This document shows, piece after piece, positions 43,583 through 51,604 of a DNA stretch of 64,000 bases. How positions within the stretch are numbered: the first letter of the stretch is position 1; every line of letters begins with the position of its first letter. The translations under genes and the position numbers were made by a program. Below the pieces are notes generated by a model, which worked only from the letters and a program-made list of their open reading frames with translations, was not told the origin of the DNA and searched no databases. The DNA comes from CAXSEF01 sp964236695 (GTDB taxonomy: Bacteria; Pseudomonadota; Alphaproteobacteria; Acetobacterales; Acetobacteraceae). Location of the stretch: the NCBI GenBank assembly GCA_964236695.1, contig CAXSFU010000012.1, forward strand, positions 6,823 to 70,822. Reading direction: 5' to 3'.

Positions 43583-43958
43583 GGACGACCTTCTCGATCT
43601 TCTCGCGCAGGGTCTCGGCGCTGAACGGCTTGACGATGTAGTTCGACACGCCGGCCTGCTTGGCGGCGATGACGTTCTCGGTCTTGCTTTCCGCGGTCAC
43701 CATGATGAAGGGCGTGGCGCGGAGGCGCTCGTCGGCGCGCACCTGCTGCAACAGCTCGAGGCCGGTCATCGGCGCCATGTTCCAGTCGCTGATCACCAGG
43801 CCGAAGTTGCCGGCGCGCAGCTTGGCCAGCGCCTCGGCCCCCTCGCCGGCCTCCTCGACGTCCTGGAGGTCGATCTGCCTGAGCAGGTTGCGGATGATGC
43901 GCAGCATCGTCTTGTAGTCGTCGACGATGAGCACCCTGGTCGCCTTGTTGATGGCCAT
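43575..43958 (-). CDS. cheY: Chemotaxis response regulator CheY
   Basis: Single-domain receiver, 127 residues. Acidic pair DD is in VLIVDDYKTM, phospho-acceptor Asp in LVISDWNMAPMTG, Thr in VTAESKT and Lys in IVKPFS, all as in classical motor-binding CheY. It receives phosphate from CheA and binds FliM. It precedes cheZ (8-base overlap) and is separated from cheR by 89 bp in which I see no strong promoter. Confidence 0.95.
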   Translation of the reverse strand: MAINKATRVLIVDDYKTMLRIIRNLLRQIDLQDVEEAGEGAEALAKLRAGNFGLVISDWNMAPMTGLELLQQVRADERLRATPFIMVTAESKTENVIAAKQAGVSNYIVKPFSAETLREKIEKVVHA

Positions 43959-44047
43959 GCCGATCCCCTGCCCTGCCGGCCGTGCAGCACGGCGCGCCCC
44001 GGGTGCAGAATGCCGATGTATGGTGAACGCGAGGTTACCTGGCGCGC

Positions 44048-44851
44048 TCAGGCCAACCGGTAGGCGCCGCGGCCGCAGGGCAGCGCGACGAGTCGCTCGG
44101 TCAGCTCGAACGCGGTCTCGGCGGCGCCGAGATAGAGCACGCCGTCCGGCGCGAGTCGTCGGGCCAGGGCGTCGAGCACGCGCGATTTGGTGGGCGTGTC
44201 GAAGTAGATCAGCACGTTGCGGCAGAACACCACGTCGAAGCGGCCGAGCGGCGCCAGGTCGTCGAGCAGGTTGTGGGGGCGGAACTCGACCCGGGCGCGC
44301 AGCGGGGCGCGGACCCGCCAGCCGCCGGCCTCGGGGGCGAAGTGGCGGGCGAGCATCGGCGCTGGCAGGCCGCGCTGCACCTCGAAGCGGGTGTACAGCC
44401 CGGCGCGGGCGCGCTCGATCCTGGTGCGGGCGATGTCTGTGCCGAGGATGCGCGGCGGTCCGCGGTCCGCCCAGGGGCCGTCGGCGAGCAGCATGGCGAG
44501 CGAGTAGGCTTCCTGTCCGCAGGAGGCGGCGGCGGACCACAGCCGCAGCGGCAGGCCGTGCGGGCGCCCGGCGTGCAGTCGGGGCAGCACCACGTCGCGC
44601 AGGTGGGCGAACGGGTGAGCGTCGCGGAAGAACAGGGTCTCGCCGGTGGTCATCGCCTCCACCACCTCGCGCTCCAGGGCGCAGCCGGGTGCGGCGAGCA
44701 CGCGGCCGGCCAGGGCGGCCAGGTCGGCCAGGGACTCGCGGCGCAGCAGCGGGGCGAGCCGGGTTTCCAGCAGGTACTGCTTGCCGGGGCCGAGCGTGAG
44801 GCCGGAGCGCGCCTTGAGCACGCCAGAAAGCGCCTCGAAGGCGGCGCTCAT
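44048..44851 (-). CDS. cheR: Chemoreceptor glutamate methyltransferase CheR
   Basis: Methylates glutamates on chemoreceptors for adaptation. The N-terminal helical domain (ARSGLTLGPGKQYLLETRL) is followed by the TTGETLFFRDAHPF motif and the SAM-binding segments LWSAAASCGQEAYSLAMLL and FDVVFCRNVLIYFD. Length is 267 residues. The ATG at 44851 overlaps the cheB stop by 4 bases, so the two adaptation enzymes are translationally coupled. Confidence 0.95.
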   Translation of the reverse strand: MSAAFEALSGVLKARSGLTLGPGKQYLLETRLAPLLRRESLADLAALAGRVLAAPGCALEREVVEAMTTGETLFFRDAHPFAHLRDVVLPRLHAGRPHGLPLRLWSAAASCGQEAYSLAMLLADGPWADRGPPRILGTDIARTRIERARAGLYTRFEVQRGLPAPMLARHFAPEAGGWRVRAPLRARVEFRPHNLLDDLAPLGRFDVVFCRNVLIYFDTPTKSRVLDALARRLAPDGVLYLGAAETAFELTERLVALPCGRGAYRLA

Positions 44852-45960
44852 CGCACGGGGGCGGTCCGAGGCAGGTCGGGACGGAGCAGGTCGGGGTGGG
44901 GCGGCGGAAGCGGCCCGGACAGCAGGCGCAGGATGCGCGGGGCGATCTGCGGCAGGGGGAGCACGGCATGGGCGAGGCCGGCGCGGGCAATGGCGCCGGG
45001 CATGCCCCAGACCACGCTGGTGGCCGCGTCCTGGGCGATCGCGGCGCCGCCCGACTGCACGACCAGCGCAGTGCCGGCGAGCCCGTCCTGGCCCATGCCG
45101 GTCAGCATCACCACCAGCACGGCGCCGTCGCAGGCCGCGCAGGCGCTGCGCAGCATCGCGTCGACCGCGGGGCGGCAGTGGTTCTCCGGCGCCGCGTCCG
45201 AGAGCATGGAGCGCAGGACGCCGCGCTCGCGATGCACCAGGAGATGGCGGTTGCCGGGGGCCAGGGCGATTCGGCCGGGGCGGAGCGCGGCGCCGTCCTC
45301 CGCCTCGTCGCAGGGCATGGCGCCGAGGCGGGTCAGATGCTGCGCCAGCAGCGGGGTGAAGGTTGCCGGCATGTGCTGGGTGAGCACCACCGGGACGCCG
45401 AGGCCGGGACCGAGCGCCTCGACCAGGGCGAACAGCGCCTGCGGGCCGCCGGTGGAGCTGCCGATCGCCAACAGCGCGGGGCGCCGAGACGGCGGGGGCG
45501 CCGGCGTGCGGGCGGCGTCGTCCGGGGCGGCGGCGGGGTGGCGCAGGCGGGCGAGGCCGCGGACCTTGGCGAGCAGCTCTGCCGCGAAGCCGGCGCGCTC
45601 CAGCGGGCCGGACGACGGCTTGGCCAGGCAGTCTGCGGCGCCCAGGCGGAGGGCGTGCAACGCGATGTCGGCGCCGCGCGTGGTCAGGGAGGAGGCCACG
45701 ATGACGCGCAGGCCGGGGTCGTGGGCCAGCAGCAGCGGCAGGGCGGCGAGCCCGTCCATCACCGGCATCTCGATGTCGAGCACCACCACGTCGATCGCGA
45801 CCAGGCGGGCGGCCGCCACGGCCTGCGCGCCGTCGGCCGCGCGGGCGACGACGCGGATCTGCGGGTCGCGCTCCAGGATGGCAGCGATGGCGGAGCGGAC
45901 CACGACGGAGTCGTCGCAGACCATCACGCGGGCGATGCCGGGAGGCGGGGGGTGGCTCAT
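44848..45960 (-). CDS. cheB: Chemoreceptor glutamate methylesterase/deamidase CheB
   Basis: Response-regulator-controlled methylesterase opposing CheR. The receiver domain (1-130) has VMVCDDSVVV, phospho-Asp in VLDIEMPVMDG and Lys in LAKPSS. The C-terminal catalytic domain has Ser in AIGSSTGGPQAL, His in LTQHMPATF and Asp in MLTGMGQDG. Length is 370 residues. A degenerate repeat lies between its start and the end of the second cheY. Confidence 0.95.
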   Translation of the reverse strand: MSHPPPPGIARVMVCDDSVVVRSAIAAILERDPQIRVVARAADGAQAVAAARLVAIDVVVLDIEMPVMDGLAALPLLLAHDPGLRVIVASSLTTRGADIALHALRLGAADCLAKPSSGPLERAGFAAELLAKVRGLARLRHPAAAPDDAARTPAPPPSRRPALLAIGSSTGGPQALFALVEALGPGLGVPVVLTQHMPATFTPLLAQHLTRLGAMPCDEAEDGAALRPGRIALAPGNRHLLVHRERGVLRSMLSDAAPENHCRPAVDAMLRSACAACDGAVLVVMLTGMGQDGLAGTALVVQSGGAAIAQDAATSVVWGMPGAIARAGLAHAVLPLPQIAPRILRLLSGPLPPPHPDLLRPDLPRTAPVR

Positions 45961-45964
45961 CTCA

Positions 45965-46055
45965 GGCCGGCAAGGTCGAGGCTCTGCCTCGAGCTCCGCC
46001 AGGGGGAGCCTTCCTGGACCAGCCTTTGAGGGTTCCCGCTTTCAGGCCTGGGGGG
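45965..46055. repeat. Degenerate family A repeat, site 8
   Basis: GGCAAGGTCGAGGCTCTGCC followed by CCTCGAGCTCCGCCAGGGGGAG matches the left arm of family A with substitutions; the right arm is hardly recognisable. It fills most of the 112-bp gap between cheB and cheY2 inside the che operon, the only case where a copy interrupts an otherwise compact operon. Confidence 0.6.
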
Positions 46056-46072
46056 GAGCCGGGGGCTGCCGG

Positions 46073-46471
46073 TCACAGGACGCCGAGGCCGGCGAGCGTG
46101 GCGAGCATCGAGGCGGGGTCGCACGGCTTGGTGATGTAGTCGCGCGCCCCGGCCGCCATGGCCTCGCGACGGCAGGCGGGCTCGGTGCGCGCGGTGCAGA
46201 ACACTACCGGCGGCAGCTCGTGGGCGAACTCGGCGCGCAGCGCACGGAGGAACTCCAGGCCGCCCATGCCGGGCATGGTCCAGTCGAGCAGGATCCAGGC
46301 GGGCATGGCGTCGCGGCAGGCGCTGAGCGCTTCCAGGCCGCAGGCGGCCTCCTCCACGCCGCAGCCCTGCGCTTCCAGGATGCGGCGCACCATGAGGCGG
46401 ACCGTGCGGCTGTCGTCGACGACCAGGCAGCGTCGGGCGGGGCGGGGGGACGCGGCGGGGGGCGGGGTCAT
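46073..46471 (-). CDS. Second CheY-like response regulator
   Basis: 132-residue single receiver domain: DD in CLVVDDSRTVR, phospho-Asp in ILLDWTMPGMGG, Thr in FCTARTE and Lys in YITKPCD. All key residues are present. Its ATG overlaps the cheW stop by 4 bases. It differs markedly from the other CheY and may act as a phosphate sink or regulate something other than the motor; this is inference from the presence of two CheYs and CheZ. Confidence 0.92.
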   Translation of the reverse strand: MTPPPAASPRPARRCLVVDDSRTVRLMVRRILEAQGCGVEEAACGLEALSACRDAMPAWILLDWTMPGMGGLEFLRALRAEFAHELPPVVFCTARTEPACRREAMAAGARDYITKPCDPASMLATLAGLGVL

Positions 46472-46926
46472 GCCGCGAGCTCCTGGCCAAGGCGGAGCAG
46501 GCGGGCGACGTCGAGCACCACCAGCAGCGCGTCGGCGCGCCGGCACACGCCGGCGCCATACGACGACCAGGGCGGCGGCAGGGTCGGCGGGTTGCGCTCG
46601 ACCTCGGCGGGCGACAGGCTCAGCACCTCGTGCACCGTGTCGACCAGCAGGGCGTACAGCTCGCCGTCCAGCTCGCTCACCACGGCCATGCGCGGCCCGG
46701 GGGTGGCGGGGAGTGCCAGGCGGCGGCGCAGGTCGACCGCGGTGACGATGCGGCCGCGCAGGTTCAGGCTGCCGGCGATCTCCGGCGAGGCGAGCGGGAT
46801 CGGCGTCACCGCCTGCGGCGCCAGCACGTCGCGCACGCACGACACCGGCACCGCGCAGAGCTGCCCGGCCAGGGTGAAGGTCAGGTAGGACGCGTCCTCG
46901 ACCGGGCGCGGCGGCGTGTCAGGCAT
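46468..46926 (-). CDS. cheW: Chemotaxis coupling protein CheW
   Basis: Scaffold linking receptors to CheA. 152 residues of SH3-like CheW fold: YLTFTLAGQLCAVPVSCVRDVL, then GSLNLRGRIVTAVDLRRRL and ALLVDTVHEVLSLSPAEVE. ATG 46926 (MPDTPPRPVEDASY) is chosen since longer frames run into cheA and translate low-complexity sequence. It lies 13 bases after cheA and overlaps cheY2. Confidence 0.94.
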   Translation of the reverse strand: MPDTPPRPVEDASYLTFTLAGQLCAVPVSCVRDVLAPQAVTPIPLASPEIAGSLNLRGRIVTAVDLRRRLALPATPGPRMAVVSELDGELYALLVDTVHEVLSLSPAEVERNPPTLPPPWSSYGAGVCRRADALLVVLDVARLLRLGQELAA

Positions 46927-46939
46927 GCCGGTTCTCCGT

Positions 46940-49666
46940 TCAGGCGGTGTGCTGCAGGGCAGGGCCGGCGGGGGGCTGGCGGGGCGGGACCTGCCATGGC
47001 GGGGGCGGCGGCTGGGCGGGGGCGGGCTGGAACTGGGCCGGCTGGAGTGGGCGGGCGGCAACGGGGTGGCGGGCGAGGTGGTGCGCCAGGGTGGCGAGCA
47101 GGGCGTCGCGCTCGCCCTTGCGCACGTGGTCGTCGAAGCCGGCCTCCCTGGCCTGGGCGGGGCTGCCGCTGCCGCTCAGCGCGACCAGCGGCACCGCCGA
47201 CCAGGAGCCCGGCTCGCGGATCCGCCTGGCCAGGGCGTAGCCGTCCATGCCGGGCATCTCGATGTCGGAGACGACCGCGTCGAAGCAGGTGCCGGCGTCG
47301 CGCAGGCGCAGCGCCGCGGCGGCGCCGTCGACGTGGGTGACGTCGTAGCCGGCGGCGGCGAGCGTGGGCACCACCAGGGTGCGGAAGAAGCTGCTGTCCT
47401 CGACGATCAGCAGGCGCGGCCTGTTCTCCCCGCCGGCGGGGGTGCCGAACCAGTCGCGCCAGCCCAGGGTGAGCCAGTGGCCGATGTCGATCACGTCGGT
47501 GGCCTGGCCGGCGATCACCGCGGTGCCGAGCAGGCCGGTGCGGCCGCAGCCGATCTCGACGGCGAGCGGCTCCTGCACCACGTCGACGATCTCGTCGACC
47601 ATCATGCCCATCGTACGTCCGGCGTCGCTGAACACCAGGACCGGCTGCGCGGGCCGCGCGTCCTGGCGCACGCCCTCCATGGCGAGCAGCGGCATCAGCC
47701 GGCCGCGGTACTGGGTGACGGGGAGGCCGCCGGCCCACTCGATGCGCTCGCGCGCGATGTGCTCCAGGCGCGAGACCAGCTCCAGCGGCACCGCCTTGGG
47801 CGCGCCGGGTCCCGCGCGGAACAGCAGCATCGCGGTGGCGTCGGCGGAGCTGGGGGCGGCGGGCGGCGGCGGCACCGCCCTGCCCTCTCGGCCGCCGAGG
47901 ATGCCGCTCTGCCTGGCGATGCCGCCGGGGTCGAGGATCATGATGACGGAGCCGTCGCCCAGGATGGTGTTGCCGCTGAACACTGCGATGTGGCGCAGCA
48001 CCGCGGCCATCGGCTTGACCACGATCTCCTCGGTGTCGAACACGCGGTCCACCACGATGCCCAGGGTGGCAGAGCCCACCTGCACGACCACGACCACGAC
48101 CGGGGCGCGGCCGGCGCCGGCGTCTGGCGCGGGGCTGCCGGCGGGGTCGGGTGCGGCGGGCTCCGAGTCGAGGCGGAGCAGGGCGTGCAGCTCGACCAGG
48201 GGCAGCAGTCGGTCGCGCAGGCGCAGCACCGGGGTGGCGTCGATGTGCTCGATGGCGCGGCCGGGGCCGGACACGTTGACGCCGACCAGCTCGACCACGC
48301 TGAGCTGGGGGATGGCGAAGCGGTGGCCGCGCACCTGCACGATCAGCGCCGAGACGATCGCCAGGGTGAGCGGGATCCGGATGGTGAAGGTGGTGCCCTC
48401 GCCGGACACGGAGCGCAGGTCGATCACGCCGCCGATCTGCTCGACGTTGGCGCGCACCACGTCCATGCCGACGCCGCGGCCGGAGACGGCGGTGACCGCG
48501 TCCGCGGTGGAGAAGCCGGCGTGGAACACCAGGCGGTGCAGCTGGGCATCGGGCATGGCGGCCAGCTCGGCCAGGGTGGCGAGGCCCTGGGCGCAGGCCT
48601 TGGCGCGGATGCGGGCGGTGTCGAGGCCGGCGCCGTCGTCGGCGATCTCGATCACGACGTGGCCGCCCTCGTGGCAGGCGGACAGGGAGATGCGGCCGGT
48701 CGCGGGCTTGCCGGCGGCGAGGCGGCGTTCGGGGGATTCGAGGCCGTGGTCGGCGCTGTTGCGGACCATGTGGGTCAGGGGGTCGCGGATCAGCTCCAGG
48801 ACCTGACGGTCCAGCTCGGTGTCCTGGCCGGACATGGCGAGCTCGATGCCCTTGCCGAGGTCGTGGGACAGGTCGCGGACCAGGCGGGGCAGCTTGTTCC
48901 AGGCCTGGCCGATCGGCTGCATTCGGGTCTTCATCACGCCCTCCTGCAGGTCGGAGGTGATGGTGGACAGGCGCTGCAGGGGGGCGGCGAAGGTGGTCTC
49001 CTCGCCGCGGGCGAGCTGGAGCAGCTGGTTGCGGGCGAGGACCAGCTCGCTGACCAGGGTCATCAGGTGCTCCAGCACGTCGACGCCGACGCGGATGGTC
49101 TGGGGGGCGGCGGCGACGGGCTGGGCGGCGGGCGGCGCGGGGGTAGGCGCGGACGGGGGCGCGGGCGGCGTGATGGCGGGCGAAGGGTCGGGCGGGGCTG
49201 CGGCGGCGGGCGGGGCTGCCTGGGGCACGGGCGGCGGCGTGGCGGGCAGGTCGTCGAACGGGTCGGGGGCGGGCGGGGCCGCGTGGGAGTCGGTGGCGAG
49301 CAGGCGGTCGAGGGCGGCGATTGTGGGGCCGTCGTCGCCGGGGGGCTCGGCGCCGGCCTCGGCCAAGTGGGCCAGGATGCGCCGGATGGCGTCGATCGCG
49401 GCCAGCACCGGGCCGACGAGGGCGGGGCTGACCACGAGGCGGCCGTCGCGGACCTGGCCGAGCACGTTCTCGGCGGCGTGGGCGACGCGCTCCAGGCGGG
49501 GCAGGCCGAGAAAGCCGCAGGTGCCCTTGACGGTGTGCACGAGGCGGAAGATCAGCGACAGGGTGGCGGCGTCGTCGGGCGCCTGCTCCAGGCGGACCAG
49601 GGCGAGGTCCAGTTCTGCGACGCTTTCGGCGGTCTCGGCCAGGAACTCGGCCAGCAGGTCGTCCAT
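46940..49666 (-). CDS. cheA: Hybrid chemotaxis histidine kinase CheA with C-terminal receiver
   Basis: Central kinase of the pathway. In order: HPt (P1) with phospho-His44 in RLVHTVKGTCGFL; an Ala/Pro-rich linker of about 60 residues where P2 is not recognisable; P3 dimerisation helices (VGVDVLEHLMTLVSELVLAR); P4 ATPase with HMVRNSADHGLE, DDGAGLD and GRGVGMDVVR; CheW-like P5; an additional CheW-like region (GLPVTQYRGRLMPLL to VQEPLAV); and a receiver (LLIVEDSSFF, phospho-Asp in VSDIEMPGMDG). A Pro/Gln-rich tail ends the 908 residues. The fused receiver probably acts as an internal phosphate sink. First gene of the operon. Confidence 0.95.
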   Translation of the reverse strand: MDDLLAEFLAETAESVAELDLALVRLEQAPDDAATLSLIFRLVHTVKGTCGFLGLPRLERVAHAAENVLGQVRDGRLVVSPALVGPVLAAIDAIRRILAHLAEAGAEPPGDDGPTIAALDRLLATDSHAAPPAPDPFDDLPATPPPVPQAAPPAAAAPPDPSPAITPPAPPSAPTPAPPAAQPVAAAPQTIRVGVDVLEHLMTLVSELVLARNQLLQLARGEETTFAAPLQRLSTITSDLQEGVMKTRMQPIGQAWNKLPRLVRDLSHDLGKGIELAMSGQDTELDRQVLELIRDPLTHMVRNSADHGLESPERRLAAGKPATGRISLSACHEGGHVVIEIADDGAGLDTARIRAKACAQGLATLAELAAMPDAQLHRLVFHAGFSTADAVTAVSGRGVGMDVVRANVEQIGGVIDLRSVSGEGTTFTIRIPLTLAIVSALIVQVRGHRFAIPQLSVVELVGVNVSGPGRAIEHIDATPVLRLRDRLLPLVELHALLRLDSEPAAPDPAGSPAPDAGAGRAPVVVVVVQVGSATLGIVVDRVFDTEEIVVKPMAAVLRHIAVFSGNTILGDGSVIMILDPGGIARQSGILGGREGRAVPPPPAAPSSADATAMLLFRAGPGAPKAVPLELVSRLEHIARERIEWAGGLPVTQYRGRLMPLLAMEGVRQDARPAQPVLVFSDAGRTMGMMVDEIVDVVQEPLAVEIGCGRTGLLGTAVIAGQATDVIDIGHWLTLGWRDWFGTPAGGENRPRLLIVEDSSFFRTLVVPTLAAAGYDVTHVDGAAAALRLRDAGTCFDAVVSDIEMPGMDGYALARRIREPGSWSAVPLVALSGSGSPAQAREAGFDDHVRKGERDALLATLAHHLARHPVAARPLQPAQFQPAPAQPPPPPWQVPPRQPPAGPALQHTA

Positions 49667-49768
49667 GTGCGCGCGTTCCCATGCGGGCCGGTGTGCCGGG
49701 ACCCGTCCGCCTGGCGCGACGAGAGCGGGCCACGGACGCGGCCCGGCATGGCGCGTCGCGTGGCCCGA

Positions 49769-49795
49769 GTATCGGCCCGCAGGGATTAAGGATTC
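49769..49795 (-). promoter_or_regulatory. Candidate sigma-28 (FliA) promoter of the che operon
   Basis: Read on the minus strand, GCCGATAC at 49776-49769 matches the sigma-28 -10 consensus GCCGATAA with one difference. Eleven bases upstream, GAATCCTT (49795-49788) is a partial match to TAAAGTTT. It lies about 100 bp before the cheA start and faces the operon. Sigma-28 control of chemotaxis genes is well established elsewhere; here it is inference from two motifs. Confidence 0.4.
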
Positions 49796-49862
49796 GCTTC
49801 GCGAGGACCCGCTACGGCGGGCGCGCCCCCGGCGGCGCGACGCCGGGAGCGGCCGGGGCGAC

Positions 49863-50078
49863 TCAGCTGCGGCCGGACTCGCCGGGCGCGCGCTTCTCGT
49901 GCTTGGTGCCGCCGCCGGTGCTCTTGTCGTCGTCGGCGGGGTGCTTCTTCTCGACGTGGGTGTTCTGGTGGTGGGCGCCCTTCACGTCGGCGTCGTGCGG
50001 CTTGTCCTTGTTGACGTGGCTGCTGCCGGGGCCGCCGGCGGAGCGGTCGGTCGCGGGGATCTTGCTGCTGGTGCTCAT
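49863..50078 (-). CDS. Small hydrophilic protein of unknown function
   Basis: 71 residues, rich in Lys, His, Asp, Gly and Ser, with no hydrophobic segment (middle part VNKDKPHDADVKGAHHQNTH). The composition suggests an intrinsically disordered, possibly stress-related protein. AGGGAGCG precedes ATG 50078 at normal spacing. I do not recognise the family. It stands alone between the che operon promoter and a family B repeat. Confidence 0.55.
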   Translation of the reverse strand: MSTSSKIPATDRSAGGPGSSHVNKDKPHDADVKGAHHQNTHVEKKHPADDDKSTGGGTKHEKRAPGESGRS

Positions 50079-50161
50079 GGTGGGCGCTCCCTTGTGTGCG
50101 GAGGGAAACGGGGCGGGCGGCGGCAGGTTGCAGGGGCGGCGGCCGTGGCGCCGGACCGTTG

Positions 50162-50320
50162 CGTCAGGCAGGAAGGCAAGGCTCTTCTTTTTCTGAAGAA
50201 AAAGAAGCAAAAAGACTTTGCCCATGGAATTCACGGCGCCCGGGCGGCTCCGCAGTCTTATAGGCGAAAGTTCTTTGGTTCTTTCTTTCAATAAAGAACA
50301 TGCTTTCTTCCTGCCCTTGC
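50162..50320. repeat. AT-rich dispersed repeat, family B, copy 2
   Basis: Starts GCGTCAGGCAGGAAGGCAAG, has a perfect hairpin CTTCTTTTTC/GAAAAAGAAG with TGAA loop (50184-50207), then GCAAAAAGACTTTGCCC, a GC-rich middle, and AAAGTTCTTTGGTTCTTTC with a second AAAGAAC hairpin. The copy at 59058 is in the same orientation and shares both outer blocks almost exactly. Confidence 0.9.
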
Positions 50321-50392
50321 GAACCAAGCCCGGATCATGACGATTCCCGGACATCCCGTTCTCAAGGGAAGGGGAGCTTCCGGAGGCCCGCG

Positions 50393-50515
50393 TCAGGCGG
50401 TGGCGCCCTCGATCAGCTGGCAGCCGAGGTCGGCGCGATCGGGCCCTGGCCGCGCACGACGCGCGAGACGGTGGTGTCGCTGACGCCGGCGCGACGGGGT
50501 GCGATTGCCGGCGGG
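50393..50515 (-). pseudogene. Remnant of a LacI-family regulator gene
   Basis: On the minus strand one frame reads ...PRRAGVSDTTVSRVVRGQGP, the helix-turn-helix of a LacI/GntR-type regulator (consensus AGVSxxTVSRVLxGxxxV). About 15 codons later a different frame reads DLGCQLIEGATA then stop, which resembles the C-terminal end of such regulators. The roughly 300 residues expected between them are missing. It therefore looks like an internally deleted, frameshifted remnant, adjacent to a sugar-acid-type gene that such a regulator could once have controlled. Confidence 0.5.
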
Positions 50516-50573
50516 ACGCGCCCGGGTCAATGACGGCGCGGGCCGGATGCGACGGCGATCGGGGCGGCGGCGC

Positions 50574-50700
50574 GAGGCCAGGCTCCGCCCGGACCCGCAA
50601 AGGGCCCAGGGGCGCTTCGATGCCTTGACTTACGAAGTGGACTCTCAAGGCAATTGCCTTGAGCGGAGTCCAGAGGCGGAGCCTTTGGCCTTGCCTGCCT
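50574..50700. repeat. GC-rich palindromic repeat, family A, site 9
   Basis: Left part GAGGCCAGGCTCCGCCCGGA with arms AAAGGGCCC.../..., middle CAAGGCAATTGCCTTG palindrome (50647-50662), right end AGGCGGAGCCTTTGGCCTTGCCTGCCT. It lies immediately upstream of the hydroxypyruvate-isomerase-like gene. Confidence 0.8.
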
Positions 50701-50720
50701 GCCTGCTTCGGAGTGACCCC

Positions 50721-51557
50721 ATGCCGCGCTTTGCCGCCAACCTGACGATGATGTTCACCGAGTGGGGCTTCCTCGACCGCTTCGACGCGGCGGCGGACGC
50801 GGGCTTCACCGCGGTCGAGTTCCTGTTCCCCTACGGGCACGCGCCGGAGGCGGTGGCGGCGCGGCTGCGGCGCAACGGGCTGACGCCGGCGCTGTTCAAC
50901 CTGCCTCCCGGCGACTGGGCGGCCGGGGAGCGGGGGCTAGCGGCGCTCGCGGGGCGGGAGGCGGAGCTGGACGCGGCAGTGCGGCGCGCCCTGCCCTACG
51001 TGGCGGCGACCGGGGTGGCGCGGGTGCACCTGATGGCGGGGCTGGCGTCGTCGGGGGATGCGGGGGCGGCGGCCGTGTACCGGGACGCGGTGCGGCGGGT
51101 GGCGGGGGTGCTGGCAGAGCGGGGGGTCGCGCTGGTGGTGGAGCCGATCAACCGGCGCGACATGCCCGGCTACTTTCTCGACGACGTCGACGCGGCGGCG
51201 GCGCTGGTCGGGGCGCTGGGGCTGGCGAACGTGTCGCTGCTGTTCGACCTGTACCACTGCCAGGTCATCCACGGCGACGTGACGGTGCGGCTGCGTCGGC
51301 TGATGCCGCTGATCGGGCACGTGCAGGTCGCCTCGGTGCCGTCGCGCCACGAGCCGGACGGGGAGGAGCTGAACCATCCGTTCCTGTTCGCAGAGCTGGA
51401 CCGGCTGGGATACTCCGGGTTCGTGGGGTGCGAGTACCGGCCGCGGGCAGGGACGCTGGCGGGGCTGGAATGGTTCGCGCCCTACCGGGACACCGCGGAG
51501 GGAGGCGGAGGGCAGGAGGCAAAGCCGGGCTCTGCCCGGACCCGCAAAGGGCCGTGA
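50721..51557 (+). CDS. Hydroxypyruvate isomerase-like TIM-barrel protein (Hyi/OtnI)
   Basis: Xylose-isomerase-like TIM-barrel enzyme. The N-terminus MPRFAANLTMMFTEWGFLDRF and the motifs VVEPINRRDMPGYFLDD (catalytic/metal Glu), LLFDLYHCQVIHGDV, HVQVASVPSRHEPDGEE and GYSGFVGCEYRP are typical of hydroxypyruvate isomerase and the related 2-oxo-tetronate isomerase OtnI. Neighbours do not show which substrate applies. Length is 278 residues; the last 15 or so (from EAKPGSA onward) are encoded by a family A half repeat that also provides the stop. ATG 50721 has GGAG upstream. Confidence 0.88.
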   Translation: MPRFAANLTMMFTEWGFLDRFDAAADAGFTAVEFLFPYGHAPEAVAARLRRNGLTPALFNLPPGDWAAGERGLAALAGREAELDAAVRRALPYVAATGVARVHLMAGLASSGDAGAAAVYRDAVRRVAGVLAERGVALVVEPINRRDMPGYFLDDVDAAAALVGALGLANVSLLFDLYHCQVIHGDVTVRLRRLMPLIGHVQVASVPSRHEPDGEELNHPFLFAELDRLGYSGFVGCEYRPRAGTLAGLEWFAPYRDTAEGGGGQEAKPGSARTRKGP

Positions 51558-51585
51558 GGCCCTTTGATCCCTTGACTTAGGGGAG
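51513..51585. repeat. GC-rich repeat, family A half copy, site 10
   Basis: GGAGGCAAAGCCGGGCTCTGCCC then the arms AAAGGGCC/GGCCCTTT; only the left arm is present. It begins inside the 3' end of the isomerase-like gene and occupies the convergent junction with the CHRD gene. Confidence 0.8.
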
Positions 51586-51604
51586 GGAAACCGAGGGTCC
51601 GGGT

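Noticed and set aside
46916..49789. Long plus-strand frame opposite cheA (about 957 codons)
   Set aside because: Gly/Ala/His-rich shadow of the CheA gene with no domain pattern.
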